A stretch of DNA of 64,000 nt, taken from the NCBI GenBank assembly GCA_002344135.1, contig DDTO01000004.1:420473-484472 (forward strand), read 5' to 3'. A program made the position numbers and the translations under genes. The notes beneath the pieces are model-generated. The model had not been told where the DNA came from. It worked only from the letters and a program-made list of their open reading frames with translations, and did no database searches. How positions within the stretch are numbered: position 1 is the first letter of the stretch; every line of letters starts with the position of its first letter. This DNA comes from Chthonomonas sp. UBA2362 (GTDB lineage: Bacteria; Armatimonadota; Fimbriimonadia; Fimbriimonadales; Fimbriimonadaceae). Shown here in pieces: positions 24,185-32,007 of the stretch.

Positions 24185-25411
24185 ATGAATCGGCTGCCGC
24201 TTCTCGCATTGCTCATTACTGCGCTCCTCGGATGTGGGGGGGATGGCGGGTCCAGCCCGCGAGCCAAGATTCACCCGCACCCTGGCCTCGTTCAGTTCGC
24301 CCAACCGGCGCCTGCCGATCCGATCGTCGCGACGTATGCTCTTGTCGGCTGCAACCGGATATCTGGAGGGGACGCGTCCAAGGACCCGCGGGCCAACGGC
24401 AGCACCGCCAACGTTCCCCAGCTGACCCAAACGCTTGCCGATCTCGCCAATTCCACTTTGGTCAGTCCCAAGCCGAGCCTCTTCTTCTTCCTCGGAGACA
24501 TCGTGGACAACGAAGCGACCGATCAGGGCCAGACCCTAACCTCCCAACTCGCTGCCTGGGCGACCGCGTTCAAGTCACAGGTGCCTGTACCGATGGTGGC
24601 TGTGGCGGGCAACCACGAAATGCTCCAGCAGACCGGAAGCGACGAGGACACTGAGTTTCCGAATCCGCCCACGCAAGCGATCTGGCTCGATTGGGTGACC
24701 TCCAATGGGTATGCGGCGCTCGCGGGCAATGGACCAACGCCGGCGGCTTACCCGGACGATTCTCTCATGTTCGACGACTCGAAGATGAGTTACTCCTTCG
24801 ACGTGACTTTCAATCTCTCGATGGGCACACGCAAGGTCCACTTCGTCGTGATCAACACGGACACTATGAACACCGTCACTTCGCCGCTGGACTCGAACTA
24901 CAAGACGGCGGCTTGGATTCCCTTGAATTGGATCAAGGCAGACATCGATGCGGCGGCAGCGGACGCCAGCGTCGGCGCGATCGTCTTGCTTGGTCATCGG
25001 CCGATCACCGTCCCGACGATCGCTTCGGAGAATCCGATCGATCCGACCTTGGGGAGCGAGTTGTCGACGTTCCTTGCTGGAGTGCCGAAGTTCGCCTTCT
25101 ATGCTTGCGCGCACGCTCATTTGTGGAGCCCTCAGACTGCCTCAGGGACCAACGTGCTTCAAATCGTCGCGGGAAACGGTGGCAGCGAATTGGAGTCGAA
25201 CTGGTTCAACGGCACGCCTCCGCCGCCCGAGTGGCAAGCGATGGGCGTGCCTTACTTCGGATTCTCTGTCATTACCGTCCGCCAGAGTGGGGCGATCGGC
25301 CTTTATCACGTGTGGAGGCCGGCGAACGCCGATCGAAAGAAGTACTACCTTCCGGGCTCGACGATGGTGTCTCAGGCGACCCAGGAGGTCGTGCTCTTCA
25401 CGATGCAGTGA
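24185..25411 (+). CDS. Calcineurin-type metallophosphoesterase lipoprotein
   Basis: 408 residues. The lipoprotein signal ends LITALLGCGGDG (lipobox Cys about 17). The phosphoesterase motifs are present: LVGCNRIS in place of the first DxH, GDIVDN (about 98-103), GNHEM (about 137-141), LLGHRPI and CAHAHLW. The first metal-binding DxH is therefore replaced by Gly-Cys-Asn, which may mean one metal site is altered. It may hydrolyse phosphate esters or nucleotides at the cell surface. It is convergent with the M61 gene with no gap. Confidence 0.82.
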   Translation: MNRLPLLALLITALLGCGGDGGSSPRAKIHPHPGLVQFAQPAPADPIVATYALVGCNRISGGDASKDPRANGSTANVPQLTQTLADLANSTLVSPKPSLFFFLGDIVDNEATDQGQTLTSQLAAWATAFKSQVPVPMVAVAGNHEMLQQTGSDEDTEFPNPPTQAIWLDWVTSNGYAALAGNGPTPAAYPDDSLMFDDSKMSYSFDVTFNLSMGTRKVHFVVINTDTMNTVTSPLDSNYKTAAWIPLNWIKADIDAAAADASVGAIVLLGHRPITVPTIASENPIDPTLGSELSTFLAGVPKFAFYACAHAHLWSPQTASGTNVLQIVAGNGGSELESNWFNGTPPPPEWQAMGVPYFGFSVITVRQSGAIGLYHVWRPANADRKKYYLPGSTMVSQATQEVVLFTMQ

Positions 25412-27103
25412 TCAGCGCTTAAGCCACCCTTCGAGACGGGCGATCGCCGCGGCATCGGCAAATGGGTCACGCTCGAGGGTCCACCGCCGGGCAGCCTGCT
25501 TGGCGACTTGCAAGTCGATCTCCTCGCGCACGCCGTCGCGCTCGACGGTCAGCCGGTAAGTCTGCTTCTTGCCGGAGAAGGCACCCGGCACAAACGGCTG
25601 GCCGTCCACCAGCACGATTTGGTCGCCCACCTGCACGAGGAGTGCGCCAGGTCCGACCGATGTGACCTTGTCGCCGCTCCACGAGAAGCCAAGCGTCTCG
25701 ACTTCCTTGTTCGGAGCGAGCGCGCGGAGGCCCATCGCGGCGAGTTCCTCGTATGGCACCTCCTTCGTGCTTCGAACGAGCACGTCGTAGAGCGCAGAGA
25801 GGTCCTTGCCGGCAGTCTCGTTGACGGCTTGTCGCGGCCCGTCTTCCGGGTATCCCGGCAAGGGAAGTCGATACTTGGCGAACATCGACCGCATCGTGTC
25901 GTCGAGCGATTTCTTGCCGTCGGTCGCGCCCCGAATGGCGGCATCGAGCACGAAACCCGCGACGAGGCCTTTCGTGTAGTAGCTAAGGTCGCCGACCGAG
26001 AATCCGCCGTGCTCCCAGGCCTGATTGGAACACTCCTCGAGCGTTACCTTCAGCCGCGTCGAGCCCCGCTGAAGCTCCTGGATGTTGTCCGACAGCGAGC
26101 GCAGGAGCCACGCCTCGTCGAAGAGCCCCGAGCGATACGCCACGATTTGCGCGTAGTAGTCGGTCACGCCTTCCGCCAGCCACAGATTGCCTGTGCGGCA
26201 CGGCTTGGTGTAGTCGAACGGGCCCAGCGGAAGAGGTCGCATCTGCTTCACGTTCCAGGCGTGCACGAACTCATGGGCGGCCAGGGTCTCCATCTGCAGG
26301 TTGCGCACGTTCGGCATCGCCAGGACGGTACTGGCCCGGTGTTCCAAACCACCGCCGAAGTCCCCGACCGCGAGGTTCACGAAGTAGAGGTATCGCTTGA
26401 AGGGGGGTGGACTCCCAAACAGTGCCATCGCGGGCGCGCTGATCGTGGCAAGCATCTTGGTTTGCTCTTCTAGGTCGGGGTTATAGCGCTGGTTGGTCGA
26501 GGCGTAGATCGCTTCGAATGGCGTGCCGTTCACGTTGAAGGACCGCCGCTCGAACTTGCCGACCCGAATCGGGCTATCGAGAAGTTCGTCGTAGTCGGCG
26601 GCGACGTATGCCCCGGCCTCGGTGCGATCCAGAGAAACGGCGGTATCCCATCCGGGTGGGTTGACGACCGTCAAGAGCATGCGCTCGTCCTTTCGGCCGT
26701 CGGCATACATGAAGGCCGCCGGCCCGTTCACAAAGGCGGTGTGCCCCCGCACATTCACGCCGAAGAATCCCAGTCCCCCATCGTCGCCCAGCACCGAATA
26801 GTTTAGGGTGATCGGGCCACGCTCGTTGGCGACCTGCCACGCACGCTCGTCGGGGCGGCGAATTTCCAGTGCCTTCCCATCACCGTTCACGGCTCGGACG
26901 TCTGAGATCTTCTCCTGGTAGGCCTTAATGGAATAGAACCCCGGGCACCACGCGGGAATCCGGAACACCGTGTTCGGTGCGGCGTCGTCCATTCGGACAG
27001 AAACGCGGATCGTCTGCGAGGCGGGCTCCGTCCGCAACGTGTAGTGGACGTCTGCGAGCGCGAGCGACGGCAGTGCGAAGAAGGCGAGGGCGAGGATTCT
27101 CAT
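25412..27103 (-). CDS. M61 family glycyl aminopeptidase-like metallopeptidase
   Basis: 563 residues from ATG 27103 (MRILALAFFALPSLALADVH is a signal peptide; the in-frame extension upstream is not needed). An N-terminal beta-sandwich (about 20-180) is followed by the thermolysin-like catalytic domain with ETLAAHEFVHAWNVKQMRPL (HExxH near 265) and a downstream acid in NLWLAEGVTDYYAQI. A C-terminal PDZ-like domain has GALLVQVGDQIVLVDGQPF. It releases N-terminal Gly or Ala from peptides, probably in the periplasm. It abuts the phosphoesterase gene. Confidence 0.9.
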   Translation of the reverse strand: MRILALAFFALPSLALADVHYTLRTEPASQTIRVSVRMDDAAPNTVFRIPAWCPGFYSIKAYQEKISDVRAVNGDGKALEIRRPDERAWQVANERGPITLNYSVLGDDGGLGFFGVNVRGHTAFVNGPAAFMYADGRKDERMLLTVVNPPGWDTAVSLDRTEAGAYVAADYDELLDSPIRVGKFERRSFNVNGTPFEAIYASTNQRYNPDLEEQTKMLATISAPAMALFGSPPPFKRYLYFVNLAVGDFGGGLEHRASTVLAMPNVRNLQMETLAAHEFVHAWNVKQMRPLPLGPFDYTKPCRTGNLWLAEGVTDYYAQIVAYRSGLFDEAWLLRSLSDNIQELQRGSTRLKVTLEECSNQAWEHGGFSVGDLSYYTKGLVAGFVLDAAIRGATDGKKSLDDTMRSMFAKYRLPLPGYPEDGPRQAVNETAGKDLSALYDVLVRSTKEVPYEELAAMGLRALAPNKEVETLGFSWSGDKVTSVGPGALLVQVGDQIVLVDGQPFVPGAFSGKKQTYRLTVERDGVREEIDLQVAKQAARRWTLERDPFADAAAIARLEGWLKR

Positions 27104-27321
27104 CGGCTTATGCGATCTTACGGCAAAGCGCGCCGATTTCGTCGCGCAGCGGACGTGCAGAAGGTCCCGACCGAGCGCCAAGGGGAGAGCAAATGCGCCG
27201 GTGGAACCTTCTGTTCACCTTACCTAGGGGTTCTTGCGGAATGCAACGCCACAAGCCGGACCGTTACGTCCCGGGGGCCTTAGACCTAGGCGACCTTCCC
27301 ACAGGCGTCAAACTTTCGCGC

Positions 27322-28272
27322 ATGAGCACCCTCACCGTCGAGAACGTCGAGTCGCCCGAGCAATGGAGCCGTGCCGTCAAGTTGCGCAACGCATACAACC
27401 CGGATGGACCGATTCCCGTCGAGAGAGCGGTCAACTACGCCCTCGCCGAGAAGGCGGATGTACCGAAGCGGCGGTTCTTGCTCACGCGTGACGGCATCGA
27501 CCTCGTGTACGGCAGCATCATCCAGTACTATTGGACGCCAAATCCCGATCTGTTCGGGTTCCACCTGATGTTCGGTGAATGCGAAGACGGGGTCGATCCA
27601 GGTATCGATTTTTCCGAGGCAACGATCAGGGAGTTGGGTGGTGCCGCAGGGACCTGCTGGTACCGGACCGATCGCCCCGTCCTCGGCGAAGCGCTGAAAC
27701 GACGCGGGTACGAGGACGGACAGCGCAACCCGGTCGCGTGTCTCGAATTGGCCGATTTCGATCCAGTTCCCTGGCTCGAGCGCAGGGACGCCGTTCTCGC
27801 CGAGGGATACGAAATCGTAGACCTCGCGTCGTACGCGAAGGCTCGTCCGGAATCGTGGAAGCAGGACCTCTGGCGAATCGAAATGGACCTATTCAAAGAC
27901 GTGCCCCTACCCGACCCCTGGGTCGAGGTGCCTTTCGAGGACTGGGTGCGTGACCTCGATGCCAATCCGACCCGCTTCGACTGGCAGTTCTTCGCTCTGG
28001 CCGAGAGTCGGCCGGTGGCGATGACGCAATTGCTCCCGAACTGGGTGGAGCCGGCCCTCTTTCACACCGGCTTAACCGGCGTTCGGCGGGAACACCGCCG
28101 TCGCCGCCTCGCCTCCGCGATGAAAGGCCACGCCCTCGCGCTTGCCAGGGAGGCCGGCGTCCGGCAGGTGTATACGGACAACGAAGAGAACAACCCCATG
28201 TTCGCGCTGAACGTCGCCCTCGGCTTTCGACAGGTTTATGACACGGTAAACGCGAAGCGACGCCTTACTTGA
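27322..28272 (+). CDS. Two-domain GNAT-like acetyltransferase
   Basis: 316 residues from ATG 27322 (MSTLTVENVESPEQWSRAVK). Two GNAT-like halves are visible. The first (1-150) has LLTRDGIDLVYGSII without a clear acetyl-CoA motif. The second (160-316) has FALAESRPVAMTQLL, HTGLTGVRREHRRRRLASAM (motif A) and a C-terminal ENNPMFALNVALGFRQV (NxxMxxLxxxLGF). Tandem GNAT proteins of this type usually have one active half. The substrate is unknown. The preceding 218 bp hold no gene. Confidence 0.8.
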   Translation: MSTLTVENVESPEQWSRAVKLRNAYNPDGPIPVERAVNYALAEKADVPKRRFLLTRDGIDLVYGSIIQYYWTPNPDLFGFHLMFGECEDGVDPGIDFSEATIRELGGAAGTCWYRTDRPVLGEALKRRGYEDGQRNPVACLELADFDPVPWLERRDAVLAEGYEIVDLASYAKARPESWKQDLWRIEMDLFKDVPLPDPWVEVPFEDWVRDLDANPTRFDWQFFALAESRPVAMTQLLPNWVEPALFHTGLTGVRREHRRRRLASAMKGHALALAREAGVRQVYTDNEENNPMFALNVALGFRQVYDTVNAKRRLT

Positions 28273-28321
28273 TTCCGTTTGCGCCAGGTCCTCCGTGCTC
28301 GTGGCGCGTCACAATGCCGCC

Positions 28322-29209
28322 ATGAATTGGCAAGGCGTCTTTCCCGCGATAACGACTCCCTTTGCCCTGGACGGCTCGGTCGATCTCGAATTCCTCGCAC
28401 GCCATGCCGCGTGGATGATCGATGCAGGATGCACCGGCTTGGTCGCGCTCGGGTCACTCGGAGAGGCGGGCACGTTGACGAGGGAAGAGAAAGAGGCGGT
28501 TCTTCGCGCCTGTGTTGCGGCTACGGGCAATCGCGCGCCGGTCGTGGCGGGCATCTCGGCGCTCGCAACGGACGACGCGGTCGAGTTGGCTCGAACTTCA
28601 CAGCGCCTCGGATGCCGAGGCTTGATGGTCCTTCCACCTTACGTTTACAGGGGCGATTGGCGTGAGACCCGGGCGCACTTCCGAGCGGTCTTCGAGGCAA
28701 CCGACCTCAGCCTCATGCTCTACAACAACCCGATCGCCTATGGCGTCGACGTGTTTCCGGAACAAGTGGAGGAGCTGTGCGCGTGGCCGAATCTCCATGC
28801 GGTAAAGGAGTCCAGCGGCGATGTGCGCCGGGTCACCGCTCTGCGAGCGCGACTCGGCGACCGCCTCGCCCTGTTCGTCGGCGTGGACGACGTGCTCGTC
28901 GAGGGGGTGGCGGCGGGGGCGACGGGTTGGATCGCCGGCCTTGTCAACGCCTTGCCGGGCGAATCGGTCCGGCTCCTCGATTTGGCGATGGCGGGGCGAT
29001 GGGAGGAGGCGCGGCGGCTTTACGATTGGTTTCTGCCCCTGCTGCGTCTCGATACAGTCCCGAAGTTCGTGCAGCTGATCAAGCTGGTACAGCAAGAGGT
29101 CGGGATGGGGAACGAGCGAGTGAGGGCGCCGCGGCTCCCGCTTGCCGCTGCGGAAAGGGAAGAGACGCTGACCTTGATTCGGGCGTGCCTAGCAAGCCGA
29201 CCGGTCTAG
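28322..29209 (+). CDS. DHDPS / N-acetylneuraminate lyase family aldolase
   Basis: 295 residues from ATG 28322 (MNWQGVFPAITTPFALDGSV). The TIM barrel has the family glycine-rich loop GSLGEAGTLTREEK (GTTGE in DapA), the tyrosine in MLYNNP (about 134-139), and the Schiff-base lysine in HAVKESSGD (about 158-166). The loop and the absence of lysine-pathway neighbours argue that it may be a keto-sugar aldolase or dehydratase rather than DapA itself. It ends 5 bp before the tRNA-Arg gene on the opposite strand. Confidence 0.85.
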   Translation: MNWQGVFPAITTPFALDGSVDLEFLARHAAWMIDAGCTGLVALGSLGEAGTLTREEKEAVLRACVAATGNRAPVVAGISALATDDAVELARTSQRLGCRGLMVLPPYVYRGDWRETRAHFRAVFEATDLSLMLYNNPIAYGVDVFPEQVEELCAWPNLHAVKESSGDVRRVTALRARLGDRLALFVGVDDVLVEGVAAGATGWIAGLVNALPGESVRLLDLAMAGRWEEARRLYDWFLPLLRLDTVPKFVQLIKLVQQEVGMGNERVRAPRLPLAAAEREETLTLIRACLASRPV

Positions 29210-29213
29210 CGAA

Positions 29214-29289
29214 TGGCGCGCTCGAGAGGACTCGAACCTCCGACCCCCAGCTCCGCAAGCTGGTGCTCTATCCACTGAGCTACGAGCGC
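29214..29289 (-). tRNA. tRNA-Arg, anticodon GCG
   Basis: 76 nt with encoded CCA. Acceptor GCGCTCG pairs with CGAGCGC, the D stem is GCTC/GAGC, and the anticodon stem is CCAGC/GCTGG. The loop TTGCGGA places GCG at 34-36. The variable region is GGGTC, and the T arm is GGAGG-TTCGAGT-CCTCT with one G-U pair. GCG reads CGC and CGU for arginine. Most bacteria use ACG (inosine) for these codons. Confidence 0.95.
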
Positions 29290-29328
29290 GTGATGCCCGG
29301 GAGTGTACCCCCGCGCCTAGACCGGTCT

Positions 29329-30072
29329 TCAGGGCCAGATGGCCTGGGCGATCATCGCTAGACCCGAGTTGGCGAGCAGTACTTCGACCACGAGAACGAA
29401 ACGTCTGGGCTCCAGCCGCTCCACCAGGGGTTTGACGAGAACGGTCCCGATCAGCATGCAGCCGCCGAGGGCCAGACCGACAACGATACCGTCGGCACTC
29501 AAGAGTTCGAACCGCCGATAGGCTAGGCTCTTGGTAAGGTGAATGCCGGCCGTGCTGAGCGCTTCCGTGCTGAGATAGGCTCCTCGTATCAGGCCGTAAG
29601 ACAGAAAGGCGGGGGCGTTGAGCGGTCCGGTCGTGGAGACCACCGCCGAGAGAAAGCCCATGATCGCGCCGAGGGCCGGGAAGAGCGACAATGGCATCCG
29701 CCGCTCCCTCCGTTCCAACCATCGCCGGACGGGGATCAGCGCTAGGATAAATCCCCCGAACAGAGCAGGGAGCAATCTGGAGTCGATCTTGCTTAAGCAG
29801 AAGGAACCGGCTATCGCCAAGGGAATTCCGCCTAGCCAATAGCGCCAAACGACGACCCACTCGACCTGGCGGTACCACAGCGCCACCCGCGACAAGTTGC
29901 CGATGAGTGCAGCAATCGTGAGGATGCCGACGCTGGGCTCCGCGCCGAAGACGGCGTTGCAGGCAGGCAGAAGCAGGATCGCGCTGCCGAAGCCGACGAC
30001 CCCGCCGACTCCACCGGCGACCATGCCGACGAGGCAAAGGACGACGAGATGAATGGGCTCGGGCATGCTCAT
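29329..30072 (-). CDS. TSUP (TauE/SafE) family membrane transporter
   Basis: 247 residues from ATG 30072; an in-frame M two residues later is also possible. The start ends IHLVVLCLVGMVAGGVGGVV, the usual first TauE/SafE helix with a Gly-rich turn. The second half repeats the motif (LGAIMGFLSAVVSTTGPLNA), the diagnostic two-fold repeat of the family. Members export sulfite, sulfoacetate or other organosulfur anions across the cytoplasmic membrane. The preceding extension is not hydrophobic and was left out. It lies 39 bp upstream of the tRNA-Arg gene on the same strand. Confidence 0.85.
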   Translation of the reverse strand: MSMPEPIHLVVLCLVGMVAGGVGGVVGFGSAILLLPACNAVFGAEPSVGILTIAALIGNLSRVALWYRQVEWVVVWRYWLGGIPLAIAGSFCLSKIDSRLLPALFGGFILALIPVRRWLERRERRMPLSLFPALGAIMGFLSAVVSTTGPLNAPAFLSYGLIRGAYLSTEALSTAGIHLTKSLAYRRFELLSADGIVVGLALGGCMLIGTVLVKPLVERLEPRRFVLVVEVLLANSGLAMIAQAIWP

Positions 30073-30173
30073 GCGGATCGCTCGCCCGATACTATCCGGA
30101 TCGGGGAACTGCAGAGGAGTCCCGCAGCGTTGCAAGCACAGAGACAAGGCCGCGGGGCCTGTGGTGGTCATCT

Positions 30174-31259
30174 ATGTTGCTCCATTCCATTCTGTTCCTG
30201 TCGGTGCCACCTGTTCTTGCAGTGGACTGCAAGGCGCCGCCAAAACTGGGTGCCCCTGTCACTGCGTTCGCATCGAACCTGCGAACCATCTACCAGGATC
30301 GCAACGGCCACTACTGGATCGGCAGCGACCATGAGGGGCTCTATCGCTACGACGGGAAGACCCTGCTGCGCTACACCAAGCAGGATGGTCTACCAAGCGA
30401 CCAAGTGGTCGAAATCCAGGAAGACAAGAAAGGCAACTTGTACTTCACCACATACGCCGGGATCAGCAGATTCGACGGAAAGGCCTTTACCACGCTGACC
30501 CCCGTCGTGATGGACGCCCCCGACAAAGGCTGGCGCCTGCACAAGGACGATTTGTGGTTCGTCTATGGGTCCAAAGACGGTGGGCCGTCCCGATATGACG
30601 GCAAGTCCCTCTATTGTTTGCGGTTTCCAAAGCACCACCTCGAAGAGGCGAAGCTCGCACTGAAGCCCGCCTCCAGCATGTATGCGATCTACACCATCTA
30701 CAAGGATCGGAAGGGATATCTCTGGTTTGGTACGGCCGATGCTGGGCTCTGCCGCTACGATGGCAGGACGATCAACTGGCTCTATGAGGATCACTTGACG
30801 AATGTGCCCGGCGGCGGCTCGTTCGGAATCCGCTCGATCATCGAGGATCGCGAGGGAAAACTTTGGGTTTGCAACACCCGCAATCGTTATCTCGTCTCGC
30901 CAAGGAACCTCCCGGCTCATGGCCTGATCCACTACAAAAGCGAGGTAGGAATCGGAAGTCTGAAGTCGGTGATCGGCGGAGAGTGGCTGTACTTCCAGTC
31001 GGTGGTGAAGGGCAAGGAGGGAGACCTGTGGATGATGCCGTGGGGCGGCGGAATCTTCCGCTATAACGGGAAGAGGATGACCCGCTACCCGGTCAAGGAC
31101 GGGGACAAGGATGCGTACATGAGCCAGATCTATAAGGATCGTCGGGGCGACCTGTGGATCGCCAGCCAAACGGGCGGGCCGTACAAATTCAACGGGAAGT
31201 CGTTCGAGAGGTTCTTGCCTAAGGGAGTTCAGGGCCTGCGCCCCCTCTGGCCCGATTGA
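30174..31259 (+). CDS. Secreted beta-propeller (two-component regulator propeller repeats)
   Basis: 361 residues with a signal peptide (MLLHSILFLSVPPVLAVDC). At least five Reg_prop-type blades are visible: YQDRNGHYWIGSDHEGLYRY, IQEDKKGNLYFTTYAGISRF, YKDRKGYLWFGTADAGLCRY, IEDREGKLWVCNT and YKDRRGDLWIASQTGGPYKF. In histidine kinases these blades form a periplasmic sensor. Here no membrane, kinase or DNA-binding domain follows, so it is a stand-alone propeller, perhaps a ligand-binding or lyase-like module. There is a tRNA-rich locus downstream. Confidence 0.8.
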   Translation: MLLHSILFLSVPPVLAVDCKAPPKLGAPVTAFASNLRTIYQDRNGHYWIGSDHEGLYRYDGKTLLRYTKQDGLPSDQVVEIQEDKKGNLYFTTYAGISRFDGKAFTTLTPVVMDAPDKGWRLHKDDLWFVYGSKDGGPSRYDGKSLYCLRFPKHHLEEAKLALKPASSMYAIYTIYKDRKGYLWFGTADAGLCRYDGRTINWLYEDHLTNVPGGGSFGIRSIIEDREGKLWVCNTRNRYLVSPRNLPAHGLIHYKSEVGIGSLKSVIGGEWLYFQSVVKGKEGDLWMMPWGGGIFRYNGKRMTRYPVKDGDKDAYMSQIYKDRRGDLWIASQTGGPYKFNGKSFERFLPKGVQGLRPLWPD

Positions 31260-31435
31260 ACAGAGTCTGCAAGAAGAGGGCGCCGGAGAGCCCGGCTGAT
31301 CAGGCTAGCTCAACGATCGCCGCTTGCAGCGCGAGCACGATCAAGGAAGGCAGTTCGTCATCGCTCGGCGGTTCTGCTGAGGAGTGCCCTTCGCCCCTTC
31401 CTCGGACCAGGCCTCAGGCTTGACGCCTTGCGAAG

Positions 31436-31497
31436 TGGTGGGCGGTTCTGGATTTGAACCAGTGACCCTCCCGGCGAGCCGGGATGCTCTACCGCCT
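31436..31497 (-). pseudogene. tRNA-like remnant lacking the D arm
   Basis: 62 nt. It keeps the 5' acceptor (AGGCGGT), AGAGCA, GGGTC, a T arm with TTCAAAT, ACCGCCC, the discriminator and CCA. The 5' half of the D arm is missing, and the anticodon arm is a tight hairpin (TCCCGG-CTCG-CCGGGA) with no 7-nt loop. The outer T-stem pair is broken (A-A). 34 nt of its 3' half are nearly identical to tRNA-Val(CAC) at 31744-31818. It overlaps the end of the GIY-YIG gene by 9 bp. Confidence 0.75.
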
Positions 31498-31734
31498 TTC
31501 GACCAACTGGAGGATCGAACGGCGAGACTTCCAGGACTTGATCTGGCGTTCGCGAGCGTAGGCCTGGCTCTTGGAGTCGAAGGTCTCGGTATGGAAGATG
31601 TTCCACGGCCCCCGATTGCGGGTGGATTTCGTTTGCCCGTTATTGTGCTCGGGCACCCGTCGAGCAAGATCGTCGGTATGCCCGACGTAGAACCGGCCAC
31701 TCGACTCGCTCTGCAAGACGTAAACCGTCCACAT
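31489..31734 (-). CDS. Small GIY-YIG domain protein (URI type)
   Basis: 81 residues. The GIY-YIG motif appears as VYVLQS (2-5 region) and FYVGHTDDLARRVPEHN (about 15-31), with the catalytic Arg (LARR) and the late Glu in AYARERQIKSWKSRRS. This is the full length of a stand-alone URI nuclease domain. It sits 9 bp after tRNA-Val on the same strand and has no obvious ribosome-binding site. Its stop codon is inside a tRNA remnant. It may be co-transcribed with and processed from the tRNA. The substrate is unknown. Confidence 0.8.
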   Translation of the reverse strand: MWTVYVLQSESSGRFYVGHTDDLARRVPEHNNGQTKSTRNRGPWNIFHTETFDSKSQAYARERQIKSWKSRRSILQLVERR

Positions 31735-31743
31735 GCCCGCAGG

Positions 31744-31818
31744 TGGTGGGCGGTACTGGATTTGAACCAGTGACCCCTTCGGTGTGAACGAAGTGCTCTA
31801 CCACTGAGCTAACCGCCC
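31744..31818 (-). tRNA. tRNA-Val, anticodon CAC
   Basis: 75 nt with encoded CCA. Acceptor GGGCGGT pairs with ACCGCCC, D stem GCTC/GAGC, anticodon stem CTTCG/CGAAG with loop TTCACAC (CAC at 34-36), variable GGGTC, T arm ACTGG-TTCAAAT-CCAGT. It reads GUG. The 3' half is repeated downstream in the remnant at 31436-31497. Confidence 0.96.
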
Positions 31819-32007
31819 GGTAGTGCGCAGGATACCCGCGCCGATGTTGCGCCGACGAGACCCTCGCGGTACCGTCGGTACGCCTTCCGGCTCATGATCC
31901 TCCTCCGACCTACCCAAGATTCTCCTATGATCCAAATCGGAGGGAAATCAAGCGCAGATCAAAGGTAAATCAGAGGATAGACGGCAGAGGCTCGGAACCA
32001 CGACGGA

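Noticed and set aside
31384..31773. Plus-strand frame across the tRNA/GIY-YIG locus with GGSGFEPVT and LDLNQ pieces
   Set aside because: These are antisense translations of tRNA sequence, a common false gene. The real features are on the minus strand.
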